64,000 bases of DNA, from NCBI GenBank assembly GCA_036426205.1, contig CM071586.1, positions 10,081,128 through 10,145,127 on the forward strand, in the 5' to 3' direction. The notes beneath the pieces are model-generated. The model saw only the letters and a list, made by a program, of their open reading frames with translations. It did not search any database and had not been told where the DNA came from. This document shows, in pieces, positions 24,701 to 33,164 of the stretch. Both the position numbers and the translations under genes were made by a program. This DNA comes from Ascaphus truei. Its lineage: Eukaryota > Chordata > Amphibia > Anura > Ascaphidae. Position 1 is the stretch's first letter, and each line of letters opens with the position of its first letter.

Positions 24701-27700
24701 CAGGTACACAGCAAGAGAGAGCAGGCGTGCAGCACAGAGAGCAATACCAAGTGCCTGCAATCAGAACTGATGACCTGGATCAAGTTTCAGCTGTTGGTAA
24801 CTGTAAAACCCTCTGATTCATTGCAAAATGCATGGAAATCACTTAAAGGTTTTAGATTCCTTCCAACTGTTCCCTTAAGAAATCCTTTAAGAAGAAGGAA
24901 TGTGGTGAGGCTGGCATTTCTAGGACCCCAATATACTGTAGTGCATTCGTAGAGGTAACTTAAAAAAAGAGATACACAGATTTTTTTTTAAAGAAAACTT
25001 AAGAAACTTCAGATCTAACAAACAAGGTGAGGTTCTGTATAATAAGTATTTGGTCCTCCACTCTAAATTGATGCAATTAAATACAGGAATGCAAATTGAC
25101 CAAAAAAGTGAATTCTGAGCATTACAGGTGCATTAAAGAAAGTATGAGGTTATTACAATATGAAAGATTATCCTCATTAAGAAACGAGAAGGATTTTGGT
25201 ATATATCATATGTGGCCTAAAAGATGCATATGGTCTTTGTGTGACTAGTAAAGATGAGATGCTAAACGTAGTCACTGAAAACTATGCAGAGTTTGTTTAG
25301 CACAAAATACATTGATCCTGTAGAAATGGACAGTTATCTGGACACTATCAATATCCCATCGGTTTCTGGGGATGACTTGATAGGGTTAGACTTCCTAATC
25401 ACAGTAATAGAGAGGTGACTAATGCAATTAAGACATCTCGGGTAATAAAACCCCAGGAGCAGATGGAATCACTGCTGAATTTTATAAAGTTATCAGTGAG
25501 GTTTCAGCGGAAGTTTTGGCTAAAGTTTATAATTCCTCCCTGGGAGCGATAGGTCTCTCTCACTCTCAGCGGGAATATCTTTTGACCTTATTATATACGA
25601 AAGGGGATCCGAAAGATTTTAAAAGTTGGCAACTAAATAGCATTATTAAATAATGATTATAAAATCTTGGCGAAGGTCCTTATACATTGGATGAGTAACA
25701 TCGCTGAGAAGGTGATAGCGAGTTCCCAATCCTGTGTTATTAAATGATGGAAGATTGCCAATAATGTAATTAACATTAGGGAGCTGTTTGAAACTTACAG
25801 GAATGGAGGTCTATAAGGGTACCTATTAAATCTTGACCAGGCTAAAGTCTTCAATAGTGTGGATCATTTTTATCTTGTTTAAACTCAAAAGATATGATTT
25901 CCAGATACTATTGTTAAGAAACTGGCTTTGTTATACAAAGAAGCTTATGGAAGACCAGTCATTAATGGCTGGGTAGGGGAATCTTTTCCCATAAAGTCAG
26001 GTGTTAGACAAGGCTGCTCCCTGAGCCCCAAATGATATGTCTTCTCCATAGACTCCTTCTTTAAGATACCTGGTGTTTAAACCCAGGACTGCCTGAGCCT
26101 GTCCTGATAATCTGCAGTCAGGAGGTCACTCAACATTAGGTAAAAACCCAGGACTGTCTGAGCCTGTCCCTCATAATCTGAAATTTGGAAGCCAGTGTAC
26201 ATTTGAATAATAAAAAACAGGATTGTGTGAGTCTGTACTGAATAATTTATAGGTCCGAAAATCACTATTAATTACAAAACCCATATTAGTAAATCCAGGA
26301 ACATACATATTTTCAAAACGTTTTAATTACCAAAAAAAAAAAGCCATTGTGAGTTCTGGATGGGAGATAGCGGACTACCTTGTCTTGTATGTAAGGCTCT
26401 ACCATACTCATACAATTCTTAACTCCCTGTAACAACTCTGAGGTTCAATTTAATGAATATCTCTAAGGTGTACTTTTACAGAGAAAAATCTCTAGAGCTT
26501 GATACTTAATTACTCTCTTCGCTTTATTAGAAAAACATACGTTTCTAGAGCCACCTACTAATTGTTTGACTGGTCATAGTTACATAGGAGATGAGGTTGA
26601 ACAAAGACTTGCGTCCATCAAGTTCAACCCATGCTAAATTTAGACGACATAAAACAAACAAAGAGTGCAAAAAAGGGAAGCACAATCAACACAATCAACA
26701 TACATCAACAAAAACCCATGTAAAAAATAAACAGGCCAAAATCCCACACATGCAATCAGGTCACAATATAAAAGTTATTTACTTCTAGTTATAATTTAAG
26801 ACCACAAGCCACTAGTGTTACATTCCTCCAAAATTTTAAGTTACAGTTTCTAGAAATATATAAAAAATCACCTTCTTAGTTTCAAATGTTATTAGAAAAA
26901 CAATTTCTAGAGCTTGGTAGAATATTTTTTGAGTGTCCACAGCTAATCATTTTTTTACATCTGTCCTAATATTATTGATAAATATGTGTTTCCAAAAACT
27001 AAATTTGCTAAGAAAGAATAGAGATGAAAAATATAGTAGCAAAAAAAAAGTAATGTTGAGTTCAGGATAGATGATAAGGGTCTACCTTGTCTTGTGCACA
27101 ATTATCTACCTTCAGGTTGCCCTTAGTCCTTAACCTCTTGTTATAATTTGACACTCCAAGACACATATATTAAATGTTTCTCTCTGTTTCTGGAGCTTGA
27201 TACAGTATGAAATTACTCTCTCCATTTTAGAGTTTTTTGTTTCTTGAGCTTTTCATTAAATTAGTGTTTTAGATTCAATTTTCGGAGAATTCTTCAATTT
27301 GTAGACCTTTGTATTAAATAACTCTCTTACTGTAGCTTCTCAAAATAGTTAAAAAAATACCCCTAAGTTTATAGTCCTTGATATTAATTTTGTACCTTTG
27401 CTTCAAATTAACAGGAAAAGCTATTTTCCAGAACTTAGTATTACTGTACATTACTCTCTTGTATTCCAATGAATGATAACATTCCATTTTCGAGACCTTG
27501 GTATTCATTTACTAGCTGAGTTTAAAGAACCTAATTTTCTAGAAATCATTATTAAAAATACACTATTTTTTCTCCAAATTAATTGGAAAACGAATTTCTA
27601 GAACGTGTTACTACAGTATATGAAAGTTAATTTTAATGAGATTTAGAAAAAAAAATCAAAAGAGGTACCTGTGCTATCAAAGAACAGGGCAGAGAGCAGA

Positions 27701-27738
27701 AGAACGTTGGCCAGGAGAAGCCACTTCAAGGATCCCAT
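18547..27738 (-). CDS. Mucin-like type I membrane protein, six-exon gene model
   Basis: The exons (minus strand, 5' to 3') are 27669-27738, 24309-24329, about 23532-23478, 22296-22370, 21768-21844 and 18547-18771. The predicted product is about 170 residues: a signal peptide starting MGSLKWLLL, a short Thr/Ser-rich ectodomain, one membrane segment starting VPVWGIILLS, and a 74-residue tail. Every intron up to the membrane exon is phase 1, and the last is phase 0. Each recognised junction has GT and AG, except the unresolved acceptor of exon 3. The membrane segment and tail layout resemble vertebrate MUC1, which is family knowledge recalled from memory, but no SEA domain is seen. A role as a small cell-surface glycoprotein is inferred. 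Missing or extra exons, and a pseudogene, remain possible. The promoter and first exon recur at 55374-55560. Confidence 0.7.
19025..20645 (+). mobile_element. Solo LTR (TGTGACGG ... TCGTGACA)
   Basis: The segment starts TGTGACGG and ends CGTGACA, bounded by TTAGT at 19020-19024 and TTGGT at 20646-20650. This is a 5-bp target-site duplication with one mismatch. Near the end it has CCAGAATAAACC, a plausible polyadenylation region. A MITE is nested inside at 19255-19605. No internal retroviral-type coding region is present, so it is a solo LTR, probably from a Gypsy-type element (inference). Confidence 0.65.
19255..19605. mobile_element. GC-rich MITE flanked by TA (copy 2)
   Basis: This 351-bp homologue of the element at 11999-12358 is inserted in the solo LTR between TA at 19253-19254 and TA at 19606-19607. 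The left end CACTACCGACACACTTTATT and the right end complement CTGCTGCGGCACAG are imperfect inverted repeats. The palindromic interior is shared with copy 1. Confidence 0.65.
21300..21767. other. Intron 5 of the mucin-like gene, 5' part
   Basis: No further feature is recognised between the telomere-like repeats and the transmembrane exon. Confidence 0.4.
21768..21844 (-). CDS. Mucin-like gene exon 5 (transmembrane segment)
   Basis: A 77-bp exon lies between TTTTGCTTTCTTACAG and the donor GTGAGT. Joined in phase 1 it encodes VPVWGIILLSLVAALAAAL then LLCLLCA, one long hydrophobic helix. The exon leaves in phase 0. The VPxWGIxLL entry into the membrane is reminiscent of MUC1. Confidence 0.8.
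21890..22290. repeat. About 48-bp minisatellite in intron 4
   Basis: Units of roughly 48 bp carry CTATACACTGATAATGAACA, CGCTGCGCTGTATAATGATG and CAGAGTAT, repeated about eight times. They lie between the Ser/Thr exon 4 and the transmembrane exon. Frames across the array are repeat by-products and show no link to the mucin-like exons. Confidence 0.8.
22296..22370 (-). CDS. Mucin-like gene exon 4 (Ser/Thr-rich)
   Basis: A 75-bp symmetric phase-1 exon encodes AAAGGGSTVMQSNTSTTQ then ASSAISA. It contains an NTS N-glycosylation sequon and many potential O-glycosylation sites. The acceptor is ATATTTACAG with a modest pyrimidine tract, and the donor is GCAG/GTAAGAG. Confidence 0.7.
22693..23009. 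mobile_element. Pogo/Tigger-like MITE
   Basis: This 317-bp element lies between TA dinucleotides. Its left terminus CAGTCATACCCCGCATTAA and the complement of its right terminus, CAGGCATACCCCGCTTTAA, are terminal inverted repeats of the kind seen in pogo/Tigger-derived elements. No coding capacity is seen. Confidence 0.75.
23040..23440. repeat. About 52-bp minisatellite in intron 3
   Basis: About seven units carry CCCTTAACCATGTCACTGCC, ATTAGTACACTTTGCCCC and TAGGAGAGACTGA. The units diverge towards the right end. The array is non-coding. Confidence 0.8.
23478..23532 (-). CDS. Mucin-like gene exon 3 (Thr/Ser repeat, 5' edge unresolved)
   Basis: The supported part encodes TNTGTTTSGS followed by TNTGTTIT, a 10-residue unit present nearly twice. 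This is the composition of a small mucin tandem repeat. The donor is ACTG/GTAAGT, phase 1. No proper polypyrimidine tract and AG can be placed upstream, because the DNA turns into a 46-bp inverted-repeat arm and then homopurine sequence. The only in-phase AG is in a purine run 17 bp further out. The exon may be longer or its start may have been damaged. Confidence 0.6.
23534..23700. repeat. Inverted repeat with 46-bp arms next to exon 3
   Basis: The pyrimidine-rich arm 23534-23579 is matched exactly by its reverse complement at 23655-23700, with a 75-bp spacer. It begins one or two bases beyond the coding Thr/Ser repeat of the mucin-like gene and continues into a homopurine array. Confidence 0.85.
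23660..24240 (+). repeat. Homopurine G/A-rich minisatellite
   Basis: The plus strand is almost pure purine for about 580 bp, with variable units such as GGGGGCAAGAGGGGAGGGAG. It could form triplex or G-quadruplex structures. Long frames on both strands (Gly/Arg/Glu-rich and Pro/Ser/Leu-rich) follow from the composition. Confidence 0.85.
24309..24329 (-). CDS. Mucin-like gene exon 2 (21-bp micro-exon)
   Basis: A 21-bp candidate exon lies between TGTGTTTCAG and the donor GTACGT. It is symmetric phase 1 and encodes GAQTTPA when joined to exon 1. It would add Thr and Pro residues suited to O-glycosylation. The splice sites are good, but the exon is so short that support rests on phase agreement with its neighbours. 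Confidence 0.6.
24485..24548 (+). mobile_element. Rex1-like LINE 3' tail, severely 5'-truncated
   Basis: The motif TCAATGTATTACTTCCTGGT followed by TTTTATAAATAAATAAATAA matches the 3' end of the Rex1-like LINE at about 48278-48332. Only the last 60 bp or so are present, so it is either a very short LINE insertion or a SINE using the same tail. Confidence 0.6.
24600..24745. repeat. About 22-bp minisatellite in intron 1
   Basis: Tandem units of GCAGCACAGAGAGAGCAGGC with small changes are repeated about six times. They are non-coding. Confidence 0.7.
24960..26060 (+). mobile_element. Tx1-like LINE reverse transcriptase fragment in intron 1
   Basis: The plus strand carries a decayed RT. NPGADGITAEFYKVISEV lies near 25450, LLTLLYTKGDPKDFKSW near 25585 and YKILAKVL near 25660. 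A degenerate LDQAKVFNSVDH block is near 25835, and SGVRQGCSLSP near 26000. The family is L1/Tx1-type. Stops and frameshifts are frequent and both ends are truncated. It sits in antisense orientation within the mucin-like gene's first intron. Confidence 0.75.
26070..27660 (-). repeat. Duplicated intron-1 segment (unit 1)
   Basis: This AT-rich segment is homologous throughout to about 53680-55370. Shared landmarks are a CCTGATAATCTGCAGTCAG block, the ACCTTGTCTTGT block and repeated GAGCTTGATA and TTAATGA motifs. It belongs to the segmental duplication that carries the signal-peptide exon. Confidence 0.75.
27669..27738 (-). CDS. Mucin-like gene exon 1 (signal peptide)
   Basis: Exon 1 encodes 23 residues plus one base, starting MGSLKWLLLAN and ending ALFFDST. 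This is a basic residue followed by a Leu-rich hydrophobic core, as expected for a cleavable secretory signal. The donor is CACAG/GTACCT, phase 1. The start ATG (A at 27738) is the first one downstream of the TATA-like box at 27846-27852, and it is conserved in the second copy at 55443. Confidence 0.8.
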
Positions 27739-27845
27739 CGTTTAGCTTCTCTTGAGGTCCTTTGATCTTAGTCCTTGTAGTGTCCAAGTTAGTTATCCAG
27801 AAGCACACGCAAGGTTGTAATGATGGGAATATTAATTCAGTGGGG

Positions 27846-27852
27846 TTTTAAA
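27846..27852 (-). promoter_or_regulatory. TATA-like box of the mucin-like gene
   Basis: On the minus strand TTTAAAA is followed by CCCCACTG and lies 108 bp upstream of the ATG. The equivalent position in the second copy reads TATAAAA. Flanking sequence, including GGGTGTCACCTCTGA about 50 bp further upstream, is conserved between copies. This suggests functional constraint or recent duplication. Confidence 0.55.
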
Positions 27853-28760
27853 TGGTGGTGTCGTGGGTAAGGGAGAGCCAACCCTGTCATTGTTCAGAGG
27901 TGACACCCTGTGACATTCTGAATACGTGTTTTTTTATTATCTGCATCGAGCATTTAGACAATTAGCGCAAATAGTTTACACATGATTAAGATATTTCATG
28001 CCAGAGAAGAATAAACCATAGAAACAGGTGCAGGATTCACGTTTTCACATCAACAGAGGTAACCTATGAGTTTTTGGGTGTGTGATAGCTGTGTTTGTTG
28101 AGTCAAGAGCAAGGATTTCAAAAATAGCCATGGTCGAAATGGAAGGAGTAGAGTGAGACATAGCTGTGTATAACTGTGAACGACGGTTGCAAGAAGCTAT
28201 GTTTTATGGAGAGATGAGTATACAGAAATTGTTGCACACTACCTCTTGTTGAGAGAGTGGAGGAGAACAAGAGATAGCTATAAATCTTACAGAGAGAGAG
28301 AGGAAAGAATAAGAGATGGTTTTGCATCTTACAGAGGGAGAGAGAGGGAGCAGAGTGAGAGATGGATGTGCGTTCTATACAGAGAGAGAAGCAGAGCGAG
28401 AAAGACAATGCATATTATAAAGAGAGGATATACTGCTGCACCCTCTTACAATGAAGGAGTTAATATTTTCTTTTCAGATTGACTAATTACACCTCTGCTT
28501 ATATCATTCAAAATAATTCACCCCTCAATCTGAGTTTTCCCCGCTCATGCGCTCCTAGCAAATTATTTGTTACCCTGAAGGGAGATGACTCATCGGATCC
28601 TAAACATCAAATAATTACAGGCACTTAAGTATTAACCCATGTTTACTTACCCTCTCTGTGGCATTACTGTATTTCTTATCCATACAACTCCCTCGTTAAT
28701 GCGCACGAGAGAATATTTTAGGACCTTACAAGAAAATACTCCCAACGTTTTTTTCAGAAA
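27853..28760 (-). repeat. Duplicated upstream region of the mucin-like gene (unit 1)
   Basis: The GA-rich DNA upstream of the first exon, with many GAGAGAGAG runs, matches about 55561-56480. In part, from about 28240, it also matches 32170-32650. All three copies continue to a block with CTTGTCCATACAACTCCC or a close variant. I recognise no additional exon. Confidence 0.65.
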
Positions 28761-29086
28761 TAGAACAATATTTGTTGTAAACGAGTTTTCCAGGAGATGG
28801 GACGTGAATTTTGCCGCAAATTCAGCGTTTTTGATGATTTTCACTTCGCGTGCGCACTTACCGTAACGCTATCCTGCTGTCTCTGTGAGTTCTCCCTACT
28901 TCACCGCTAGACATGGGCATAACAGCCCAAATCCGCTCCCCAAAATTACTCCCAAAAGTTTATGCCAAATCCGACCCACTCCCCCCACCGAAAAACACCA
29001 ACGGTTTGGCTATTAAAAAAATCCGATTGTTACTAATCCGGACTGACTCAAATTCTTTTTTTTTTATATATATAAATTTGGATTAC

Positions 29087-29273
29087 GGGGTCTCTGGAGA
29101 TGAACCCCATTAATTTCTCTTCAGTTTCAATGTCCCGGTCACTTGGGTCAACGGGATGCCATGACCGAGGTATTTAAACTGCAGAGAAATACCCGTAGCG
29201 CCATAGAAGTGTGAACCCGGAAAGCAGGGAAACCCAAGAGCTGAAACGGATGGGTTTCATCTCCAGAGACCCC
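29087..29273. repeat. Inverted repeat, possible small MITE
   Basis: GGGGTCTCTGGAGATGAACC at the left and GGTTTCATCTCCAGAGACCC at the right are nearly perfect inverted arms about 145 bp apart. This may be a small hairpin element. No target-site duplication was identified. Confidence 0.45.
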
Positions 29274-29362
29274 CTCCTCAAATCTATAATCCTTTCTGTA
29301 TTTTCTATCCCCTAGTCAAGGCTGACATTAACCTTGTATTTCATATAAACAGTATATAATAG

Positions 29363-29365
<3 letters not shown>

Positions 29366-29408
<43 letters not shown>
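29366..29408. repeat. TA microsatellite
   Basis: An uninterrupted run of TA dinucleotides about 43 bp long. Confidence 0.95.
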
Positions 29409-29412
<4 letters not shown>

Positions 29413-30199
29413 AGAACCGTTAAAACAACCTAAAATATATTACATTTGTAATTAAAATATATTATCTCTACATTACCTTTCATATTAACCGCTAATGTGG
29501 CCAAGGGATTGACTTATCCCACCTCTTTCCCCCCACACCAAGGAGGCTACAACCCCTCCCCTGGGACATTAACTCCATCTCCCACCCTCCATTCCCCAAC
29601 AAAACAACCCCGCCCCCTCCCCCTTAGTAATGAGCAATAGCCTTATTAGCCAAATGTGGCTAATGGGGGTATTGCCCATAGAAAAGCATTAAAAACAATA
29701 TATGCCCAACCGTAATAAAAACAATCCTTTTTCACGTGTGTCACAGTGAAGTGCTAAGTACATGGCTACATACAGGCGCATCGGAGGAATATAGAGAGGG
29801 GACGGGGGAAGAATGTTGTTTTATACTGTTATAGTTCAATTAATATATGTAGAGAATGGTGAGTCACCCTCCCATCTGTTTATCTTGTTGTTGTCTTACA
29901 CGAGGACTTTATTTTCTTGTAGAGGGTCCCCCTCACCCGACAGCACTTCCCGTGCAACAGAGAAGTGGACCAAAAATTGTGCAAAACAGTTTATTTATGA
30001 GAATAACGTCGAAGAGATTCACTCACAAAAGTGATTTTGTTTAGTGCATATAAATATTTTCCACAAGTCCTTTCCCATGTCACCATTAATCTGCAGCAGA
30101 GGACAAGTGCCGCGCTGTCCCCAACGCGTTCCAAGGCCTCCTGGTGACATCACACTCTGATCTGTATGGCAGCTACGGATGCTTGACTGGCTCAAAACC

Positions 30200-30960
30200 C
30201 AATGGTGTCTCTTTTTTTAATCATTGTGTAAATGGTATATACCATCCCACTCCTACTAAACGAGTCATCATACACATACAGGCTATCAGATATCCCTGAA
30301 TATAATCTGACACTATAGATAGGAACAGACACGTCACAACCCTGATTGAATCCTTCAGACAGAAATTATACAAGCTAGACACTATCACCCAAATTATCAC
30401 ATCTGCACGAAAAGCCCCAGGAGAACACCTACTCCAATACAAGAAGGAAAAAAATAAACAATATGTATACCACTGGGGGTCACATACAACCCTAAGGGGA
30501 ATAACCAAACAAAGATCTGCTACCCATACTGACAGAGGATGACACATTAAAATAAAACTTGCCCAAACCTCCCATCCTTGCATTCCGGCAAACGCCGAAC
30601 CTCACTAAGAAGTTTGTCAGCAGTAAACGTCATAACAAACTCAAGGACACTGAGAACGGCACAAACCCTGTCAACAGCCCACGCTACAAACGTTGTACTC
30701 CTATTAGCCAAGATCCCCCAGCCAGTCACAGACATCGCACACTCAATGTTAAAGGATCATTCTGCTGCATATCCAGAGATGTGATCTACATTTGTTTAAT
30801 GCAACGCAAAGAAAAGAAAATGCACACACAGCGCACCACGGATCAGTATAAAAAATATATAACGATTGTAATATCTGGTCAAATGACCACACATATATAC
30901 AGCGACTGAATAACGCAATTACAAAAACAACAAATAATAATAAAAAAACAATATAACAAT
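30200..30960 (+). mobile_element. Penelope-like element, RT C-terminal and linker fragment (copy 1)
   Basis: The frame near 30559 reads PKPPILAFRQTPNL, followed by NSPRYKRCTPISQDPPASH and TLNVKGSFCCISRDVIYIC. This order is typical of Penelope-like elements: RT thumb, linker with spaced Cys residues, then entry into the GIY-YIG endonuclease. The upstream part, about 30240-30550, is the decayed thumb. The copy is truncated on both sides. Parallel fragments lie at 33165-33970 and 56540-56930. Confidence 0.65.
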
Positions 30961-31117
30961 TATATTAAATACCAGAACTCTCCCCCACGAGGATACTAAA
31001 CTGGTTCTATGAAGCCTACACCATAAATCAAATTTATCTAAAAAAACATCAATATTAGAAGTTCAGCCTAACAACAAGATTCAACAGCGGGTAGCCATGT
31101 CGCTTATAGTCAGTATC

Positions 31118-31125
31118 TGCCTCCC

Positions 31126-31160
<35 letters not shown>
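31118..31160. repeat. TG microsatellite
   Basis: A run of TG dinucleotides marks the left edge of the promoter-like unit. Similar runs precede the other two copies at about 31822 and 35744. Confidence 0.9.
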
Positions 31161-31430
31161 CATATCTTAATATATATAATCGAAAGGTTAGTGCTAGATG
31201 CGGTGAATCTGATTGGTCCTCAGCCTCTGGCCAATCAGATTGTGGGCTCTGACGTCACCCAACTGCCACTCTCTTCCCCCTCGGCGCCACACACACACAC
31301 ATACACACTCTCTCTCTCTCCTCTCCCCCCCCATCACACTCACCCTCACGCCGCCCTGCATCGGCTCACGGACGGAGGGGAAGCGCGGCGCGGCCCTCCT
31401 GCCCCAGCTACCAATGCTCCCTTCCCTCCC
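31160..31430 (+). repeat. Promoter-like duplicated unit, copy 1
   Basis: The unit contains an 11-bp palindrome around two CCAAT boxes (31206-31216 and 31231-31241) and a CRE, TGACGTCA, at 31250-31257. A CpG-rich tail with CACACAC and CTCTCTC runs follows. It is almost identical to 31854-32160 and recurs with many indels at 35905-36230. Its last 100 bp are also present as a reverse complement at about 31716-31816. It may be a terminal or promoter region of an unidentified mobile element. Confidence 0.6.
31206..31257 (+). promoter_or_regulatory. CCAAT palindrome plus CRE, copy 1
   Basis: AATCTGATTGG and CCAATCAGATT are perfect inverted arms separated by 14 bp, giving one reverse and one forward CCAAT box of NF-Y type. 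TGACGTCA, the palindromic CREB/ATF site, follows 8 bp later. This is typical RNA polymerase II promoter architecture, but function is inferred only. Confidence 0.6.
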
Positions 31431-31486
31431 TCCCCGGCACTCACTTCCCTCCCTCCCCGGCGGGGGGACAGGCAGTGGGCAGCCAG

Positions 31487-31660
31487 CCTTCCTCCTGCAG
31501 CTGCCTCGCGGCGCCGAGTGGGGTTAAGATGGTGTCGCCCGGAAGGACCCACTTCCTCCTGCAGCTGCCTCGCAGCGCCGAGTGGCTAAGATGGCGCGCC
31601 CGGAAGGACCCTCTTCCTCCTGCACCTGCCTCACGGCGCTGAGTGGGTAAGATGGCGGTG
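31487..31660 (+). promoter_or_regulatory. Three tandem units with YY1-like and ETS-like sites
   Basis: Units of about 62 bp begin with TTCCTCCTGCAGCTGCCTC and contain AAGATGGTG or AAGATGGCG (YY1-like). The first two also contain CCGGAAGG (ETS-like). They lie downstream of the CCAAT/CRE block, as initiator-proximal elements would. Similar arrangements are known from LINE 5' UTR and CpG-island promoters. Confidence 0.5.
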
Positions 31661-31715
31661 CACAGCGGACAGACGGGGGGTGGTATTCAGTCAGGAGAGA
31701 GGGTTGGGGGAGAGA

Positions 31716-31816
31716 GGGAAGGGAGCATTGGTAGCTGGGGCAGGAGGGCCGCGCCGCGCTTCCCCTCCGTCCGTGAGCCGATGCAGGGCGGCGTGAGGGT
31801 GAGTGTGATGGGGGGG
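31716..31816 (-). repeat. Inverted copy of the promoter-like unit's tail
   Basis: About 100 bp are the reverse complement of about 31325-31427, making a large inverted repeat around the tandem YY1/ETS-like units. Confidence 0.8.
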
Positions 31817-31819
31817 GGT

Positions 31820-31853
<34 letters not shown>

Positions 31854-31854
<1 letters not shown>

Positions 31855-32163
31855 CATATCTTAATATATATAATCGAAAGGTTAGTGCTAGATGCGGTGA
31901 ATCTGATTGGTCCTCAGCCTCTGGCCAATCAGATTGTGGGCTCTGACGTCACCCAACTGCCACTCTCTTCCCCCTCGGCGCCACACACACACACATACAC
32001 ACTCTCTCTCTCTCCTCTCCCCCCCCATCACACTCACCCTCACGCCGCCCTGCATCGGCTCACGGACGGAGGGGAAGCGCGGCGCGGCCCTCCTGCCCCA
32101 GCTACCAATGCTCCCTTCCCTCCCTCCCCGGCACTCACTTCCCTCCCTCCCCGGCGGGGGGAG
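31854..32163 (+). repeat. Promoter-like duplicated unit, copy 2
   Basis: Near-identical to copy 1, with the CCAAT palindrome at about 31900-31935 and the CRE at 31944-31951. It ends at GGCGGGGGGA, after which the sequence switches to the duplicated GA-rich upstream region. Confidence 0.75.
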
Positions 32164-32169
32164 AAACAT

Positions 32170-32650
32170 TAAAAAACACAGAGCGGTTCATCTGTACAGA
32201 GAAAGGGAGAGGAAAAATTGAGAGATAGTGTGATCTTTCAAGAGAGAGAAGGAGATGCGCGTATAGCTTGTGTATGTTCAAATGGAGATATGAGGCAGAT
32301 CCAGAGATTCAGCCTACTATGAGAGAGGAAATATTGCATCACAAGGTCTAACAGTTGAGAGGAGTAATTATATTTTATTGCATATGTGTTAATTAAACTT
32401 CTCGTGATATCATGTCAAAAATATTCACCGGGGCCCCCCCCCCTCAATGCGATCTTCACTAATTGTGTAGACCTGAAGGGAATGAACTAGATTTTACATC
32501 ATCTTAATGACAAGTACATATAGTACTAACCCTGTGTACTAATGCACTCATGGTATTAATTAATGACATCTTGTCCATACAACTCCCTTTTTTAATCACA
32601 CACTGCCATATTTTAGACGTTATACGGGGACTATCCACAGGTTACCTTTA
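32170..32650. repeat. Third copy of the GA-rich region seen upstream of the mucin-like exon
   Basis: Homologous to about 28240-28760 and 55950-56480, but with the promoter-like unit on its left instead of a signal-peptide exon. The order of blocks, ending with CTTGTCCATACAACTCCC, is preserved. Confidence 0.65.
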
Positions 32651-32677
32651 TCATCTCTCATAATACGAACTATACTA

Positions 32678-33079
32678 CTGCACGACACACTTTATTCGAA
32701 GCAATATCCCAGTATGTACCTGGCGATATACCTGGAATGCCACCTCCTACCTCTGACAAGCCCCGTTCCGTTGCGTTCCTTCCCAGCTGGGTTCATGCGG
32801 CTGACGGGCGGCTGATCTGTTAAATGATAATGATTAGGATTTAATAGGCTGCAATGCTTCGCGTGTGTCTGCCAGATGATCTAAATTCATGAATTGTAAT
32901 GCAGTTATATATATATACTGTGCAGTATGCAGCCAGCGGGAATATAAATGCTTCAATCCCTGACTGAAAATAACTCAATGCATCGGGCGGAGAAACAACA
33001 GTCACAAACCTCAATACACCCGGGTATACCCGAATTCGTGGGACTAGCGGAGACTTCGAATAAAGGGTTGGGCCCAGTG
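32678..33079. mobile_element. TA-flanked MITE with CACACTTTATTCGA-type ends (copy 1)
   Basis: This 402-bp element is bounded by TA. The left end is CTGCACGACACACTTTATTC. The right end complement is CACTGGGCCCAACCCTTTAT. It is homologous, in inverted orientation, to 40755-41143. The shared interior includes a palindromic GGTATACCC block and TTAGGATTTAATAGGCTGCA. No transposase frame is seen. Confidence 0.7.
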
Positions 33080-33164
33080 TATGGTGGATTGTGTGACTTC
33101 ATTAGCAGCAGAGAGAAGCGCTGCTTGTCCAACGCGTTCCATGCTCTCCAGGGGGACCCTCCTC

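Larger units (their letters stand above)
28761..30100. other. Non-coding DNA with a small hairpin repeat and a TA microsatellite
   Basis: Apart from an inverted repeat at 29087-29273 and a TA run at 29366-29408 no feature is supported. Short frames here lack recognisable motifs. Confidence 0.4.

Noticed and set aside
30110..30165. Further hammerhead ribozymes around ACGCGTT at about 30.13 and 33.14 kb
   Set aside because: ACGCGT is palindromic and the CTGANGA and GAAA boxes are not both recognisable on either strand.
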